Assembly: GCA_948099385.1 (NCBI GenBank)
Contig: CANUEZ040000140.1
Span: 4,340,001-4,404,000 of the forward strand
Length of the DNA: 64,000 nucleotides
Origin: Fasciola hepatica
Taxonomy: Eukaryota; Platyhelminthes; Trematoda; Plagiorchiida; Fasciolidae
Reading direction: 5' to 3'
The position numbers and the translations under genes are program-made. This document shows, piece by piece, positions 9,510 to 21,736 of the stretch; the first letter of the stretch is position 1, and each line of letters begins with the position of its first letter. The notes under the pieces were generated by a model, which was given only the letters and a program-made list of their open reading frames with translations, did not search any database and was not told the DNA's origin.

Positions 9510-12060
9510 AGAGGATGGAGACAAGTACGGATGACCGCAATTATGTACCCGGTGATAATTAGCTTACTTCATCCCTATGCCCGTGTGTGACACAGTTGAT
9601 TGTTGGTCATGGGATTTACAGTTCTTGACTAATTTTCACTGCGTGAAAAGCTCAGAAATCGAGAGGCGGATGATAATTGCTTTGGCACTTGCTAATATCC
9701 GAAGCCTAAATGATCCTGGTACGTGTTGTTGTCAGACCCGGTTGATGACTTCAAAAGCAGATTCAATGTTAGTCGAACATCCCGAAACTGGACATTATTA
9801 TCCAGCTATTCGTAACTGTTCATTTTAGTATAAATGTGACGATAATAGCTTGTGAATGAAACCGCTAAAAACACGTGTTCGCCTACAACTTATATTCTGA
9901 TGACCGTAGTGCGCTCATTTCTCAATTCGAAACAGAGGTGAATAGAACCAATACTAATATTCAAGGATCGATTATTTATAAATGCAACATTGGATGTTTG
10001 GTTTTTGTAGGAAAAACGGAGAAACATATTAACTGACACTAATCAAATGCAAATTTCCACACGTTTGAATATCTGTTCACTTTCGCGGACTGATTTCCAG
10101 GGAGTGGTTAGTACTACGGCTTGTAACGCGTTCGTTATTCACTCTGTTCACGTTAGTTCATGTCATTATTTTTGTGGTTTTCGGTACCGAGGAATAAAAT
10201 AACCTGCGGGCTTCACAACTCTTCAGTACAGTTTTGCGTCAGAGGGCTATCTAAGGAGTATAGCCCATCACCGATAAAATTCCTGTTATTATTCGTAATT
10301 TTCCACTGCGTAATTTTGCAACTCTTAGTAGTGAAACCACATAGATCCATACGTATATCCGGCGCGGTCACCAGCCGGGTTACGGTGGACCCCTGCTGGC
10401 CAAAATGTGGCCAACTAACCACGTTTAACACTTCATCACCTTCCCCCCTGGGATATTTACGTAGCATAAACCACTGATCTTTTTTTGTCATCTACTGTCA
10501 TCCGCCGAACTTGTCACGAATCCTCCGTCCAGTCCAGAAGATTAACTACCCATGTTTCGTAATTTTAGTGTTGTTTGGACATCCATGGAACTGCTGAGTA
10601 AAAGAGCTGAACCCAGCCCACTAGATCACGGGCAAATCGTATCGTGTTTATTGCGGTGATAATAATTACCGTGGAAAAGCAGTGGTAACATGAATGACGT
10701 GCCGCATATGGTAGACGGTAATCATGCTGTCAAGTGACTGCTGAGTAGTAAACGGCCCGGCAGAGGACAAAAAGCGGATGGCACAGAGGGACTGGATTTT
10801 CCGAGGGTTTCTATTAGAAAATGGTATGGGGCATACACAGACCTGTCTATTCAGTACTTCACATCAGACCAATAGGATACAAGTACGGATTTTTAGTAAA
10901 ATTGGTTTTCTATTATTACACGTTGCGTGTATAAACTGTATGTTATCGTGCTCTTTGTTGTCACTTTTGGGAATGACAGCTACATATAACCGATTTTCCG
11001 AAGGGCCTCTACTATAAGCTCTAGCTTTCAGTTTCTTTGTCAAAGGCTTGTAACGGCAAGCGAAAAGTTTTTGTTTTTTACTCATGTATTTTGGAATATT
11101 CCCGTCCAACTGTTCGGGATAAATTGGCTTCCTTTTCGAAATGATATAAAGGCCTGTTAAAAGAAATAAAAAATACCTCAGAACAAGACCAAGCATATGC
11201 ATTGTTTAGGCTAATCCGGAAAGTGTAAACATTTTCTAGCAGCAGTCTTCACATCACAAATCTGTTATATAAATCAGCCATGAGACCCGTGAAGAGTGGA
11301 GTAGTTTTTTCAACACCACTTCTGAAAATGTAACCATAGAGGTCATAGAGTAAGTGATAAAATCTTGTGAACTTAGAGTAATCCGTTTTTCATTCGGGGG
11401 TCCACCTAATCTGCTTCATTGAGTTTGTCGTGATATGTAGTTGATATGATGCCATAGCGGAATTAAATTAAGAGAAACGGGCAATATTGTCAAAAAGGTG
11501 TGGGAGAAGAAACGTGGACCCAGAAAAGACCAAGTTCCCATTAGTATACTGTGGCCCCGAAATACGAAGCATTGAAACATTCAGAGATATGAGTATCGTG
11601 CATCTGTTCGTTTGATTCGTTATGTTTTTGATGCATCTGAGAACAGCTATGCAATTAAATGCACTTTACGAAAACCAATGTCTGTCATTTGTCTACGCGT
11701 TGTGTCCATGTGTGAAGTGAGTCAAATTGGGAGCATTTGCAATCAGTAAATATGTTGAGGGCACCTGTTTTATTTATTTTTTCGTGGTTCAAGCGTTATG
11801 TATTTAATTGAAAACAACCAAAATCGAGGCAGTTGCTCACAATCGGTCCGACCCCCTACGCGCAAGCTAAGCTTGCGTTTTCCACTTAACTTGATGCGCC
11901 ACATCTACTCACTCTTAGAACCACACGTTGCTCGTTGACCGTACGTATATTGGTCTTATCTCAGGGCCCCTAACCCTGATTATTTTCAGATATGTAGTCG
12001 ACTTCAACACCTGAATCTCAAGCGATTCCGAATTTGCTTATGTTTGGAAGACTCTAATTC
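9510..12060. other. mostly featureless AT-rich DNA
   Basis: No protein-like frame with good splice signals on the plus strand. A minus-strand frame of 112 codons (10864-11202) begins beside an acceptor-like TTATTTCTTTTAACAG and could hold an exon, but its length is expected by chance. A more GC-rich patch near 10350-10460 has no match I recognise. A 17-nt near-perfect palindrome centred at 11869 is noted separately. Confidence 0.35.
11861..11877. repeat. 17-nt palindrome
   Basis: CGCAAGCTAAGCTTGCG reads the same on both strands around a single central base. It sits in a locally CpG-containing stretch (CTACGCGCAAGC). It may be the tip of a small hairpin element or simply chance; nothing similar was noticed elsewhere in the window. 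Confidence 0.6.
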
Positions 12061-12061
12061 A

Positions 12062-12145
12062 CGGAGCGGTTAAGGTGGGAGTTCGTACAGTTTCAGTAAA
12101 ACATGGGTAAATGTTGAGCAGGAACCTGTGTTCAAAACTACAAGT
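12062..12145 (+). repeat. tRNA-Leu/Ser-like relic (SINE head or tRNA pseudogene)
   Basis: GGAGCGGTTAAGGTGGGAG matches the D-arm region of leucine/serine tRNAs (usual CCGAGCGGTTAAGGCGC, which is also the Pol III A box). About 65 bases later CTGTGTTCAAAACTAC resembles a degraded T-arm/B box (usual GGGTTCGAATCCC). The spacing suits a tRNA with a long variable arm. The acceptor stem does not pair, so this is not a working tRNA gene. Confidence 0.35.
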
Positions 12146-12379
12146 AGATGAGTGACTTTTTTCGATTATGACGAGTGCATCTCAACGAATACTGGATGTC
12201 CTTTACAAAGTCAAGGATAGTTACAGCAGAGGCACAATCAGACTGAAGTCGTAATTGGGTGGCTACTAGTCATGGATACCTGTGTGGCCATCGAAACCAC
12301 TGCAAAAATAGAACTTGAAAGTAAGCTGCCTTGCAGGTAGATGCATCCCGGATCTCATAAGCTGTAACACCCTGTTCAG

Positions 12380-12441
12380 TTTCGGTTAATTAAATCAACT
12401 CACCCACTAAATACCATTTATCGTATAAATGATAGTCGCAG
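12380..12441 (+). CDS. candidate 62-nt exon
   Basis: An acceptor CACCCTGTTCAG and a strong donor CGCAG|GTAAGAAA bracket 62 nt. Only one frame is open (FRLIKSTHPLNTIY then RINDSR). The next possible exon (12555-12675) has an incompatible phase, so the two cannot be joined directly as drawn. Both splice sites are better than most in the window, but the segment is short. Confidence 0.25.
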
Positions 12442-12554
12442 GTAAGAAATAAACGGGGATGATTGCACTAAATGTATGCCGGAAATCGTTTTTTCTCAAA
12501 ATCTGTTTGTATGCCTATGTTGGTTGGATGGCCCCTACATTCAAACCCTCACAG

Positions 12555-12675
12555 AACAAAATATAGTTGAAGCTTCCGCCTTAGGATATACCAACGTTCT
12601 GAGGGAAATAACATTATTTTTATCAGAGTATGCAATTCAGGTGTTACTTTCGAGGATTCCAGAGAAGTGCAATAG
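12555..12675 (+). CDS. candidate internal exon, helical
   Basis: An acceptor ACCCTCACAG is followed by 121 nt open in one frame and a strong donor AATAG|GTTAGTATC. The predicted residues include NIVEASALGYTNVLREITLF and LSEYAIQVLLSRIPEKC, a pattern of amphipathic helices typical of intracellular all-alpha proteins. No named domain is recognised. It lies in the 12-16 kb cluster of exon-like segments on the same strand. Confidence 0.3.
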
Positions 12676-14350
12676 GTTAGTATCTCGATTTATAGCTAGC
12701 AGGTGGTCCCGTATTGTAGACTCAGGTGTCTTACGTATTTGTTGGTCACACAGTGGCCGCCCTTGACCTGATTTTGGACATATTCCGAAAGTTGATCAGG
12801 TGCGTGATCATGTTTTATTGCTCTTTCTGCCTATTTTGTTTCTCCCTTGTGTCCTGAGGACGCAGAGGTCACATTTCCTATACATGAGGGAGTGAACCGT
12901 GTCCTCCGGCAAAAGCGAAGCCAAATATGGGATAAAAATAAAAACAAGGGCGAGAAACCACATGCAAAACAATAAAGCCCAAAGCAATTTCCTAACAATA
13001 TCTCAATTGTGTGGAAATAAAGAGGAGGACCTGGAGTTTTGCAATCCATTCTCCAGCGGAGTAGTCATCGAAGATCAGTTGATACTATTTCGAATTTATT
13101 CCTTCTAATAAATGGAAACCTTCACCGTTTTTATGTAATCAGCTCAGTTCAGTTCCATTTCTGTTTGATTCGTATATTGGTATACTGCGACGGAAAAGCT
13201 TCCAAATGAAAACAGTAGGGCAGAGTCAGATTCGAGCCATAGTCTGGGGATAAAATTACTGGAGCACAGTGCATGAGTAACAAGTATTTATGATTCTTGA
13301 TTGGTATCACTCCGTAGTCCGTTCATACTGTGATGTTGACAATTGCCGCGTTATTGAATTCTGCGATCGTTTTGCATTTTCCCGTGTTCTGATAAGTCGG
13401 CAGTTCAGCACAAAATTGCGTTGTTATGTGATTAGGGGAGATACTGATTTTACTATATTGCTTAAAACAGTATACTGGTTCTCGGTGAATAAGTTCTACT
13501 TCTAAACATGATTTTCATCTACGCCTCCACCTGAAAGTGAACTGAATAACTAAACCGTTGATTATGACGAAAAATAGGACAGTGTTAGGATTTCTGAGCC
13601 AATCGATCAGTTTATTTACTTTTATGGATTATAGCCTGCAGACGGCCCACTGTGAAGATGCGATGCCCAAATGAGACACTGCTGAGAATAATGGGCAACT
13701 TTAACATTGGCTTTCAAAAAGCCAGTTTGCTAATCAGCTTTTCAAGTAATTAAAGGACCCTCTGGTTGTTTTCATCATGCTACGCAGTTCCGTGTATTGG
13801 AGCGGCTTCCCCAACTATGGATTTCTCACTTTGGTTCGTATTTGGTTCCAAAAATATATAAACAGAAGACACTAAAAGCTCATCTGTTTCCAACAAGAAC
13901 ACTAAATCAACTCAATGAGGAATTGCAATGATTAACTTCGTACAACGGATAGGAGGTGCTGATCGGAAAAGGTTGGGAGAGTCAATGAACTTTACTTCTG
14001 TGTTAACGAAAGTTCCAGCTGGCAATAAGAAATATCATCCGTTTTTTCAGTCCAAGGTTGGATACTTTTTCACAGAGTGTCGATGAATAATGTCAGAAGC
14101 CGAACAGTTTTTTTGATTTTCGGAGTAAAATTTTCCTAAAAATTTCCATGTTACTTTGTCCTGATAAACGTTTAACGGTGGACTCGTACACGCATACTGA
14201 TGGATACTTTATAGGTAAAATACTGAGGGACTCTGCTGGTATAACGAGCTTAAGTACCCAGCACAACTGACAGGTGGTTCGTTGGACTAGCGTTCTACGC
14301 ACCCTGTGAAACAACTGACATACCGGCATATCTTTATATTTGTTCTTGAG

Positions 14351-14409
14351 AGTCTTACGACAACTTTGTTTGCAATTCGCAGTAAGGGTTTCGTGAATGG
14401 AAGCGACAG
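14351..14409 (+). CDS. candidate 59-nt exon
   Basis: A pyrimidine-rich acceptor (ATCTTTATATTTGTTCTTGAG) and an almost ideal donor (GACAG|GTAAGTAT) enclose 59 nt with one open frame, SLTTTLFAIRSKGFVNGSDR. An alternative internal acceptor (TTTGCAATTCGCAG) would shorten it to 27 nt beginning with TAAG. Function unknown. Confidence 0.28.
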
Positions 14410-15422
14410 GTAAGTATATTATATATGCGACAACTGGTATCAGCTTTTCAAGCTCCACTGATCAACCACTTTCTCAAAGGTTATTCATTTTTATTGGTCA
14501 ATCACAGCAAAAAACTGTAGCAGAACCAGTAGTAATACTGTCTGAAAAGTGTTGTATTTGTTGATCTATCCTGAACTGCGGTTCATATAAACTTCGGTTC
14601 CCAGATATCATAATGAAACACCGTATGTATCAATGCCGCTTGAGGTTGAGTTTTTTAGTGTCAACTGAGATATGTCTTTTACGGTTATTATGAAAACTAA
14701 GGCTCTACCCAAGGGCTTAATAAATACCGGCATGAACTTTACTGAGACTCTATAGAAGAAAATAGCTGAAGCAAATTTTGTCAGGTCTATGCTCACAAGT
14801 TGGTAAACCTTTTCATTCAGCTTCCAAAACAAATCAGAAGTGTGAGTTAATTATCCTCACGTATAGTGCCACATGGAAGATAATAGCTGGAAAGTAACAC
14901 CTAAAATGATTGGTTCGAAAAGATAACGTGCTTTTCGAAATATCTACTAATCAACTTTCGCCTTATGGAGCCACGTCAGTGGTACCCAGGCAGCGAACTG
15001 CAGTACCACCGGATGCTTTCTTCTTCAAATAAGAAGTTTTGATGTATTTAGCACAATACTCTATGAAAGACCGCCACTGTATTGTTTTACGAAACAATTC
15101 CTGAGATTAGAGGGTTACTAACTGAACCGTTGTTAATTATTCATAAATAGCAATTAAAAGAAATAAAACAAAAAAGGCCTCAGCTAATCTACTGATTCCA
15201 CAATTTTCATTGCCCTTGAATATTTGAATAAATATGCAGCTAAAATTTGCCTTCATATTTCATTTGGAAAGCATTTCATTTTCGTTTATTTCCCACATAA
15301 CATTATCTTTGGCATCTCAACAACCATGCCGCGTTTGTGTTCCCGATTGAAATTTTTGTCAAACGGAACCAATCACTCACAATTAGGAATGACATTCAAC
15401 CGATATTTTACTTTCCAACCAG

Positions 15423-15475
15423 GAGAGATCGAGCTGGATAAAACCCGCTGTCAAGTAGAACGGAAGGAAACCGAG
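15423..15475 (+). CDS. candidate 53-nt exon
   Basis: The acceptor TTTTACTTTCCAACCAG and donor ACCGAG|GTGTGC bound a segment reading EIELDKTRCQVERKETE, strongly charged and protein-like. The frame stays open on both sides (15224-15628), so the real exon could be longer. The flanking frame is more hydrophobic and less convincing. No homologue recognised. Confidence 0.25.
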
Positions 15476-15807
15476 GTGTGCGCCTTCCTAGGCTGCGCTT
15501 ACCACGGATCCAGCGTGGTCTTTGGCTCACAGACAAGCTACCAAACAAAACGCATGTCGAAAAGACACGACGTATCAATTTCAATGTTTTTCCTATGGAT
15601 GATTTCGCTCAGCATTACCGAATGCTGAGTGCGTTTAGACATTACAAGTTGTAAATTTTCATCCACCTATAGCTGCAAATCTACTCTTTGGTTAAATTTC
15701 TAGTCAGAAATTAAGTAGACCAGGACGAACCTTGTCAACTGATAATGCCTTAAGTTCAAGGTGTGGTGAAACAAACCTACCATGAGAAAGTGTTTTGAGT
15801 TATTCTA

Positions 15808-16095
15808 GTGTTATTCGTAAAATGCTTTGTACTAAGAATGCAACAGGAAAGCATGCTTGTTGGTTCGGTACCTTGGGCTCCGTATGAGTCACAGGAAACA
15901 ATTATATTATTCAATGTTATGGATGACATCGATTGTTACGATGTCGTTTTCGCGGAAAATCTGTTCATTGATGCGTACCTTTGTGTGGAATGGATAATCA
16001 GTCGTCAGTCTATACCCATGTGTTTATCTGAAGGATACAAAAACCTCCATATGACGTCAATGGGATCCTTAACTCTTCCATTGAATTTTGTATGA
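15808..16095 (+). CDS. candidate exon, acidic and hydrophobic
   Basis: A frame open for about 95 codons contains ETIILFNVMDDIDCYDVVFA and then a hydrophobic helix (LFIDAYLCVEWII). A donor-like TTTT|GTATGATG at 16092 is followed only about 50 nt later by an acceptor-like CGCCAAGCAG. Very short introns of that size are known in trematode genes, so it may be the exon directly upstream of 16142-16287. No domain recognised. Confidence 0.25.
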   Translation: MLFVKCFVLRMQQESMLVGSVPWAPYESQETIILFNVMDDIDCYDVVFAENLFIDAYLCVEWIISRQSIPMCLSEGYKNLHMTSMGSLTLPLNFV

Positions 16096-16141
16096 TGAAA
16101 TACGGTTTTGTTGTTGGTTTTTTTCGGATCACGCCAAGCAG

Positions 16142-16287
16142 AGCTCATAAGAGAAGTTGCTAAGGCACTAGCGCCTTCAGACATTCTTGGTTATTCGAGT
16201 CTTTTCGGAAGAAAATATATAAATGCACTCGATCGAGTACCACCGGATCGAATTTTGTATGAATTTTCAAAAATGTCACACCACGAT
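16142..16287 (+). CDS. candidate internal exon, strongly protein-like
   Basis: After the acceptor CACGCCAAGCAG one frame is open and reads LIREVAKALAPSDILGYSS, then LFGRKYINALDRVPPDRILY and EFSKMSHHD. It has balanced charged and hydrophobic content and codon usage unlike the surrounding noise. A donor-like GAT|GTATCC at 16288 gives the end used here; the frame stays open to 16365. This is one of the best coding candidates in the window, but I cannot place it in a family. Confidence 0.35.
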
Positions 16288-16899
16288 GTATCCAGTCTGC
16301 TTTCTGGAGCTAAGCATTTGTTTTTAATTGTGTTGTTAAAGTATTGGTTCTCAGTGGCGGTTGTCTGATAGTGATCACAGATCTTACATTTTTAAATGCA
16401 GCTCTGGACACAGCCTGTCGCTTCTCCCCTTTTGACTTTCTCCTGTATTAAAACGCCCTCTAGAGGAATAGAGTAGCTTGATTGGATGTTGCTTTTTACG
16501 CGCTAATCATAGGCTGCCAAATTGTAAGGGGGTCGGCTAGTGCATGTACGAGAATCAGGATGACTAGACCAAAATCCCAAAACAGGTGGTGAAAATTCAA
16601 CAACAGCTGGGATTGATGATAATCCGAAAATGATACCTCTTTCAATCGTGCACGTTTCTTCTTAATTTTTGAATAAGCGCACCTTAAAAAACCATAGAAG
16701 TGAAGGGTTCATGTACCAGTACTCACACGAATTTAACTATTACAAAGGTGTCGAAGTTAGTTTGTACCAATCATAAGACTTGAAATGGTAGTCTACTACT
16801 CACTGCGACAGCTAACTCCACATCTGAGGGTTATATGGCCAGGAAATGGCAAACGAAACCACATAGACTGTTTGGTAGTCTAAGTTGATGCTCCAACCC

Positions 16900-18600
16900 C
16901 AAAATAGTAAGCTGAATGAAATTGTGTGAACAAAATTGGATGGATACTTTGACCAAAAAACAGGACAGTCTTTATCTTCAGTGATCTCCTCCCAGAGGGA
17001 TGGGACAAATAAATTATCTTGAAGGCGTAGTGCACGTATGGATTTCTAATGAACCCTTTAGCGTGTCAAGCTCGGTGAACTAAATCCCAGGAACCTGGAA
17101 TAAAAGCGACCTAACATACAGAGATGTTACGGATGTAATGTGCAAGCTGAAGAACCGAAAGTTCCCTTTAGATAAATGCACCGCACCGAAGATATATGAA
17201 TAATTCTTCGACACTGTTCGAGCCCATAACAACTCTGTTTCTCTCATCAAGGAAAATGAACGATTCCCAAGGGACTGGGGATTGATAATCTTGTTACATC
17301 TTTCAAAGAAAGGAAACAGGATTGTGTTCACAAACTACCATGGTGTCACTTTAATGGAACACTTTGCCAAAATATTATCCGTGCTTCGTTGAACCACTTC
17401 TCATTACGCGTTCTAATCAAGAAGGTTCCACCGTGACAGTGGGTGAATTGATCAAACGTTTACCCTCTTCTGAGTATTATAAAACCAGTATAGGTTTCAG
17501 CAGTCGGTTGCAGCTTGATTTACTGATTTTCGGCCTACTTTTGACCCATGCGACAGAGGTTCGCCGTGGAACGGAATAATGGAGGATGGAATGCCTCAGA
17601 AGTTTGTCAGTCTCAAGAGATCATGCTACTCAAATACGCATACAAGATTACACATCTAAGGGGCACTTGGTGTTTTTCCCGAATTCCGGTGTTAAATGAG
17701 GCTGTCCTTTGTCACCAGTCCTAGTAAGTCCCACCATAAATTGAATAATGCCTCTAGCTAAGGAGCGATGGGTTTCAAGCTGATTTGGCATGAGAAGCCA
17801 ATATCGTCATCCTTGGCGACCTCCTTACATCCGGTTAAGGATAGCACAGAATACTTTGTAGAGGCCATAGTCTAGGGACAAATACGTCAAAGACAGAAAT
17901 CCTTCCGACCTATGCTTCACAGTCCACACGAACGATACACTTCAAGGGCAAGAAATCAGAGCACTTTCCTGCTTTCAAATATCCGAGCTCCAAGATCCGC
18001 TCCAATGGTCGGGCTAAAAACAAAGTCAAGATTCGCATTGACAACCTCTGGAATTTGTTTAATCTGCACCACAATGCGATTAGGCGGGGAAACGAGGTCG
18101 GTCATCGAAATAAAGTCCGCGTCGCTTTGACCACAATTATCTCAGTACTGGTCTATGTACGCCAAACGCGGCCACAACTGATCGAGGATATTCGGAAGGT
18201 GGACGTTTTTGACCTTTGGTGTCTTCGATAGATTATCACAATGGCTAGGCACAGCATATTGCCAAACAACACTATCAGACGGCACTGCTTTGAGATCAAA
18301 AGGCTGTCAGTGTTCCTTCAGCACGGACGACTGAAGTGGTTTTGACATGTCTTACGATGTTCGGGCACGGATGTCCGGAAACAGTGCCTTTCTTCGGTTC
18401 GATGCCCAAGATGGCACTGTACCCTTCGAGGACAGCTGAAAACATTCACTGTCACTGTTGAGCCTAACAGTGATCTACTGAAACTCCAGCTTGTCTACAT
18501 AGTTCGCAAACTGGAAGCAGAAACGGATTTCCCTGTGCTCAGTTTTCCCTTGGATGCGTCGCTAGGGGGCAGGTTCCGTTCGTGGTGTTCAAGAAGCTGG
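16900..18600 (+). mobile_element. decayed RTE-like non-LTR retrotransposon (RT and C-terminal domain)
   Basis: Read across three frames, the plus strand gives reverse transcriptase motifs in the correct order. Near 17.1-17.35 kb: LKNRKFPLDKCTAPKIYE (usual LKNGKAPGPDGIPAEIY), RFPRDW and SKKG...NYHGVTL (usual FKKGDxxxCxNYRGISL). Near 17.5 kb: DFRPTFD and GIMEDGMPQKFVSLK (usual DFxxAFDSVxR and GMPPKLxxLI). Near 17.68-17.72 kb: NSGVK, a stop, then GCPLSPVL (usual SGVRQGCPLSP). At about 17.8 kb NIVIL marks the YADD box, with both aspartates lost. Near 18.1-18.5 kb: RKVDVFDLWCLR, GRLKWF and RGQLKTF, matching the usual VFDxxCLR, RLRWFGHVLR and RGGQLKTW. Many stops and frameshifts mean it is long dead. 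The endonuclease domain and 5' end are not recognised. Confidence 0.85.
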
Positions 18601-21480
18601 TTCATTCTCTTTCAGGAGTTAGCCACACGAAATTAAAAGTAATTAAGCTACAACGGTTTTACATTCGGATTTGTAAACGTGTTTTTTGTGTGCTTTTTAG
18701 AAAATACAACAAAATGTACGATAATGCTAGCATGAAAAAACAAAAAGAGTATATTTTTAGGGAAAAACGTCGACGGTAGTGTGGTGTAAGCTAAGGATTT
18801 CGAAAATTTCGTTTTCTTCCGCTTAGAGCAATAATTTTGTTCTCTAAGTTGCAGTAACCGAATTAAGGTCTGGTTCCTCTTTGCGCACAACTCACTCAGC
18901 AGACCGATGGATCTGAGTGTTTCCGGACGAGACTGGAAAATCCAAGCAGAATTGGCAAAAATGAAAGCAAACTGTGGACGTTTTCTTCTTCCCGTGAAAG
19001 CACAGACAAGCTAATATTCTGCTCGGTTTTAACGGCAAAACATAAAACGTTACTCAACGTTTTAATCCAAAACAAATTCGAGGAGCCAAATAAACAAAAA
19101 ACGTTAACTCTGAATATCGGTTAGTATACTGGATGACTTCGATGGATTCCTCCCAATGTGTATATTTCATCCATAAAGGAGTTCCTATAACCTACCTAAC
19201 CTTGGTTTGCGTATATCTGCTCGTCTCTCTTGTCAGCATTATGGACGTACAAATGCACTAGATTCTGTGAATATTGTCCGAAGAAATCTGTCAGTTGGCT
19301 GCTACCTACAGCTAAGGAGTTTTCAACACGATTTTATCTCACACAAACTGGATGATTTGCAGTCAGTTTCGTACTGCAGATACTACCAAGATTATATCAC
19401 GTGCAATGATCGCAACTAATTATTACTGCAAACTGATAATGTCCATTTTAAGTCAAGTCAGATGGTTTAGGCATCCCAGGGAGTGAATTCTGTCACAGTC
19501 ACCATTTTGCAAAGATTGTACTAGTTATTCATACAGAGGTGAGTTTCTAAACTTTTTGGACTACGACTTCTTATGAATTATGAGTGGTAGATACGACCGT
19601 CGATCTCAGAAAATGAGGGTGTTCATTATTGTATGCTCAGAAGAACCCAGTGTGGAGCTATATGAAGTGGAAAATTAAAAGGTCTATTCAGTAACAAAAT
19701 ATCCGAAAAAGTGCTCTTTCTTGTTGAATATGTAGCAGTGTTCATCAGACAGAAAGGATAAAAGCTCATATCAGATCGACTAAAACCATCAACAGCTTTA
19801 CACAGGGAAATTTACACGGGTAAAATTCGAGCTATCAGCTTGTTGTTAGTTCGCTTCCCATATTATACCGCAGTTTTACAGCTGTAAAATTGTTGGCCGA
19901 ATGTAGAAGTGACTGACGTTGCTGAGATTCAAATGTTGGACCACACTGTCTCTAGTTCGTCATGAGGACCGTCTAACTACCCTTTGCTCTCAGAACACCA
20001 TCATTCGTTGCTCAAGTATCTACTTTTGTGTAAGCCAGAATGAAGTCAACTGATGGAAAGCATCGCTGGCTTTACTTGAGACGAAAGTGGTAATGGATAA
20101 CCATAACCGTGTTTTTTTGTCCATCTACTGTATCGTTGTTAAACAAATAAAGCTCAGCCAGATTTGTGCATTTTTGGTGAGCTCAGAGAATCATTAGTAA
20201 TCTAGTTCAGAGTGTTTAACGTCCTATTAGTTGAGGGATAACATTTTCGGTGCCGAATAGGCAGTTAATTCTGCTTCAGGCCTGAAGAATATTATTAGGT
20301 TCAATGTGTAAAAGATATCTCATCTCACTTGAAAATTTCAGTTTACCGTGATTATAAAGTACAAATGCCACGTAAACCAGAAAGTTTTTATTTACTGAAA
20401 ATGCATATTGATACCAGCCAATCAATGATTTACGTAAATGCAACCCCTTCGTTTCCCTGTTTTGTGCAGCTCCCAAAGATGCCACACAAATTTTTGCACT
20501 TTGTACTCTCCTCACCAGTTCTGTGTTCACAGCTTAGCCTTCGGGGCTAAAGCATTCTAGTCGGGAAACTCAGTTGATGCCATCACAATCAGATTCTGCT
20601 GTCTGATTCTCATTCCCGCGACTGCAGTCCATGAACCGAACGGCATCCCTTGGATTCCGCTTCTGTGTGCTCATTCCCGTGGCGCTTTCAGAAACTCAAG
20701 TAGCCTTATGTCAAACGAATAGTCAGAGGGGTTCAGATTGATGACTAGGGAATATGCAGCGACTGAATTTTGTGATGAAATGCTAAACCAATAAGCGGTG
20801 CTTTTCCTGCTTTACCGTACTCCTGAGTAATTTCATATTACACTAGACTGGCTCCAAGCCAGCCTACTGGAGGACGCAATCTCAGTGAAACTAACATACA
20901 TCCCGTGAAGGCGTATTACTACCGTAGTTCAATAGTTTTAGTGAGTATTACAAGACAGTAATATTCTTATCCTTAATTTTTCATATAGGGAGTTTGACTT
21001 TTTCCGATACTGAACTGTGCAATGTGAACATGCAAATTCTCTTTCCACTGACACCCAGAAACACGGCAAGAATCCAGAAGGGGTTTGAATTCTGCCAAAT
21101 ACTTTGAGGTTGAAGATGCAATTATTGGAAGGAACCTTGCGGAACTGAGAGTCATCCTTTCCGCTGGTTTACCTATCCCGCTTATTTGCTCGATCTAGGT
21201 GGGGTCAAATAAAGACAAACGATATACTGAGTAACAAGGCTAATTCACACTAGACAGCATAGTTCATTGATCCCTTCCTTATCACAGGATCAAATTCAAA
21301 ATTAGTTTTCAAGCTTACGAGCAAACTCTGTTAAATTACCGTTCACTTCATGCTTTGAGATTTTGCTAATTTATTCTGCTCTGATCACCTCAGTGATAAC
21401 TCTATCCACAGGCCGAGGCTACACTCGGTGTCATTGGACAGCAATGCTTTGAACAAATCGGTAGAAGTTAGTTTTTTCTA
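18601..21480. other. no recognisable gene
   Basis: AT-rich DNA downstream of the dead retroelement. A donor-like ACAGAG|GTGAGTTT near 19533 could close a short exon beginning after TCTGTCACAG, with a CxxC pair (FCKDC), but this is weak. No poly-A tail or tandem repeat marking the element's 3' end was found near 18.6 kb. Confidence 0.35.
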
Positions 21481-21489
21481 GGCCTAATA

Positions 21490-21736
21490 ACATTATTCAG
21501 CGGGAAGCTCCAAAGTTTCATTCATTGCCCCAATCTCCGTTGCACGTGCGCTTTTGATGTGCATGAGACAGAATGATGATGCTATTTTTGTACAATCTCC
21601 TCATAACGAAATATCATCCAGTATTCCGAACTCATTTGCAGCTGTTATCGAAACCCCAGCTAACCTTCTCATCTCAGTTTTGTCAATTTTGGCTTTGAGT
21701 TGGAAAGCTCCTGCACCCTCAATTTCTCATAAGTAA
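21490..21736 (+). mobile_element. fragment of non-LTR reverse transcriptase (palm motif C region)
   Basis: One frame reads DDAIFVQSPHNEI, then SFAAVIETPANLLISV and WKAPAPSIS. This follows the order ADDAA-hxxS-xxxL, FxxACxxFGLxISxxKT and QxxP seen after the catalytic ADD box in RTE-like reverse transcriptases. The residue before the aspartate pair is Asn instead of Tyr/Ala, and the KT of the following box is changed. The piece ends at TAA at 21734. Upstream residues (SVARALLMCMRQN) roughly fit the strand before motif C. Flanking sequence has no further motifs, so this is an isolated scrap. Confidence 0.4.

Noticed and set aside
10213..10491. 92-codon minus-strand frame in a GC-richer patch
   Set aside because: It has no motif, no splice signals and no repeat partner; the length is within chance expectation.
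14093..14458. 121-codon minus-strand frame, basic and cysteine-containing
   Set aside because: Checked for RT, integrase and Penelope-like motifs and none fit. It overlaps a better splice-bounded candidate on the plus strand.
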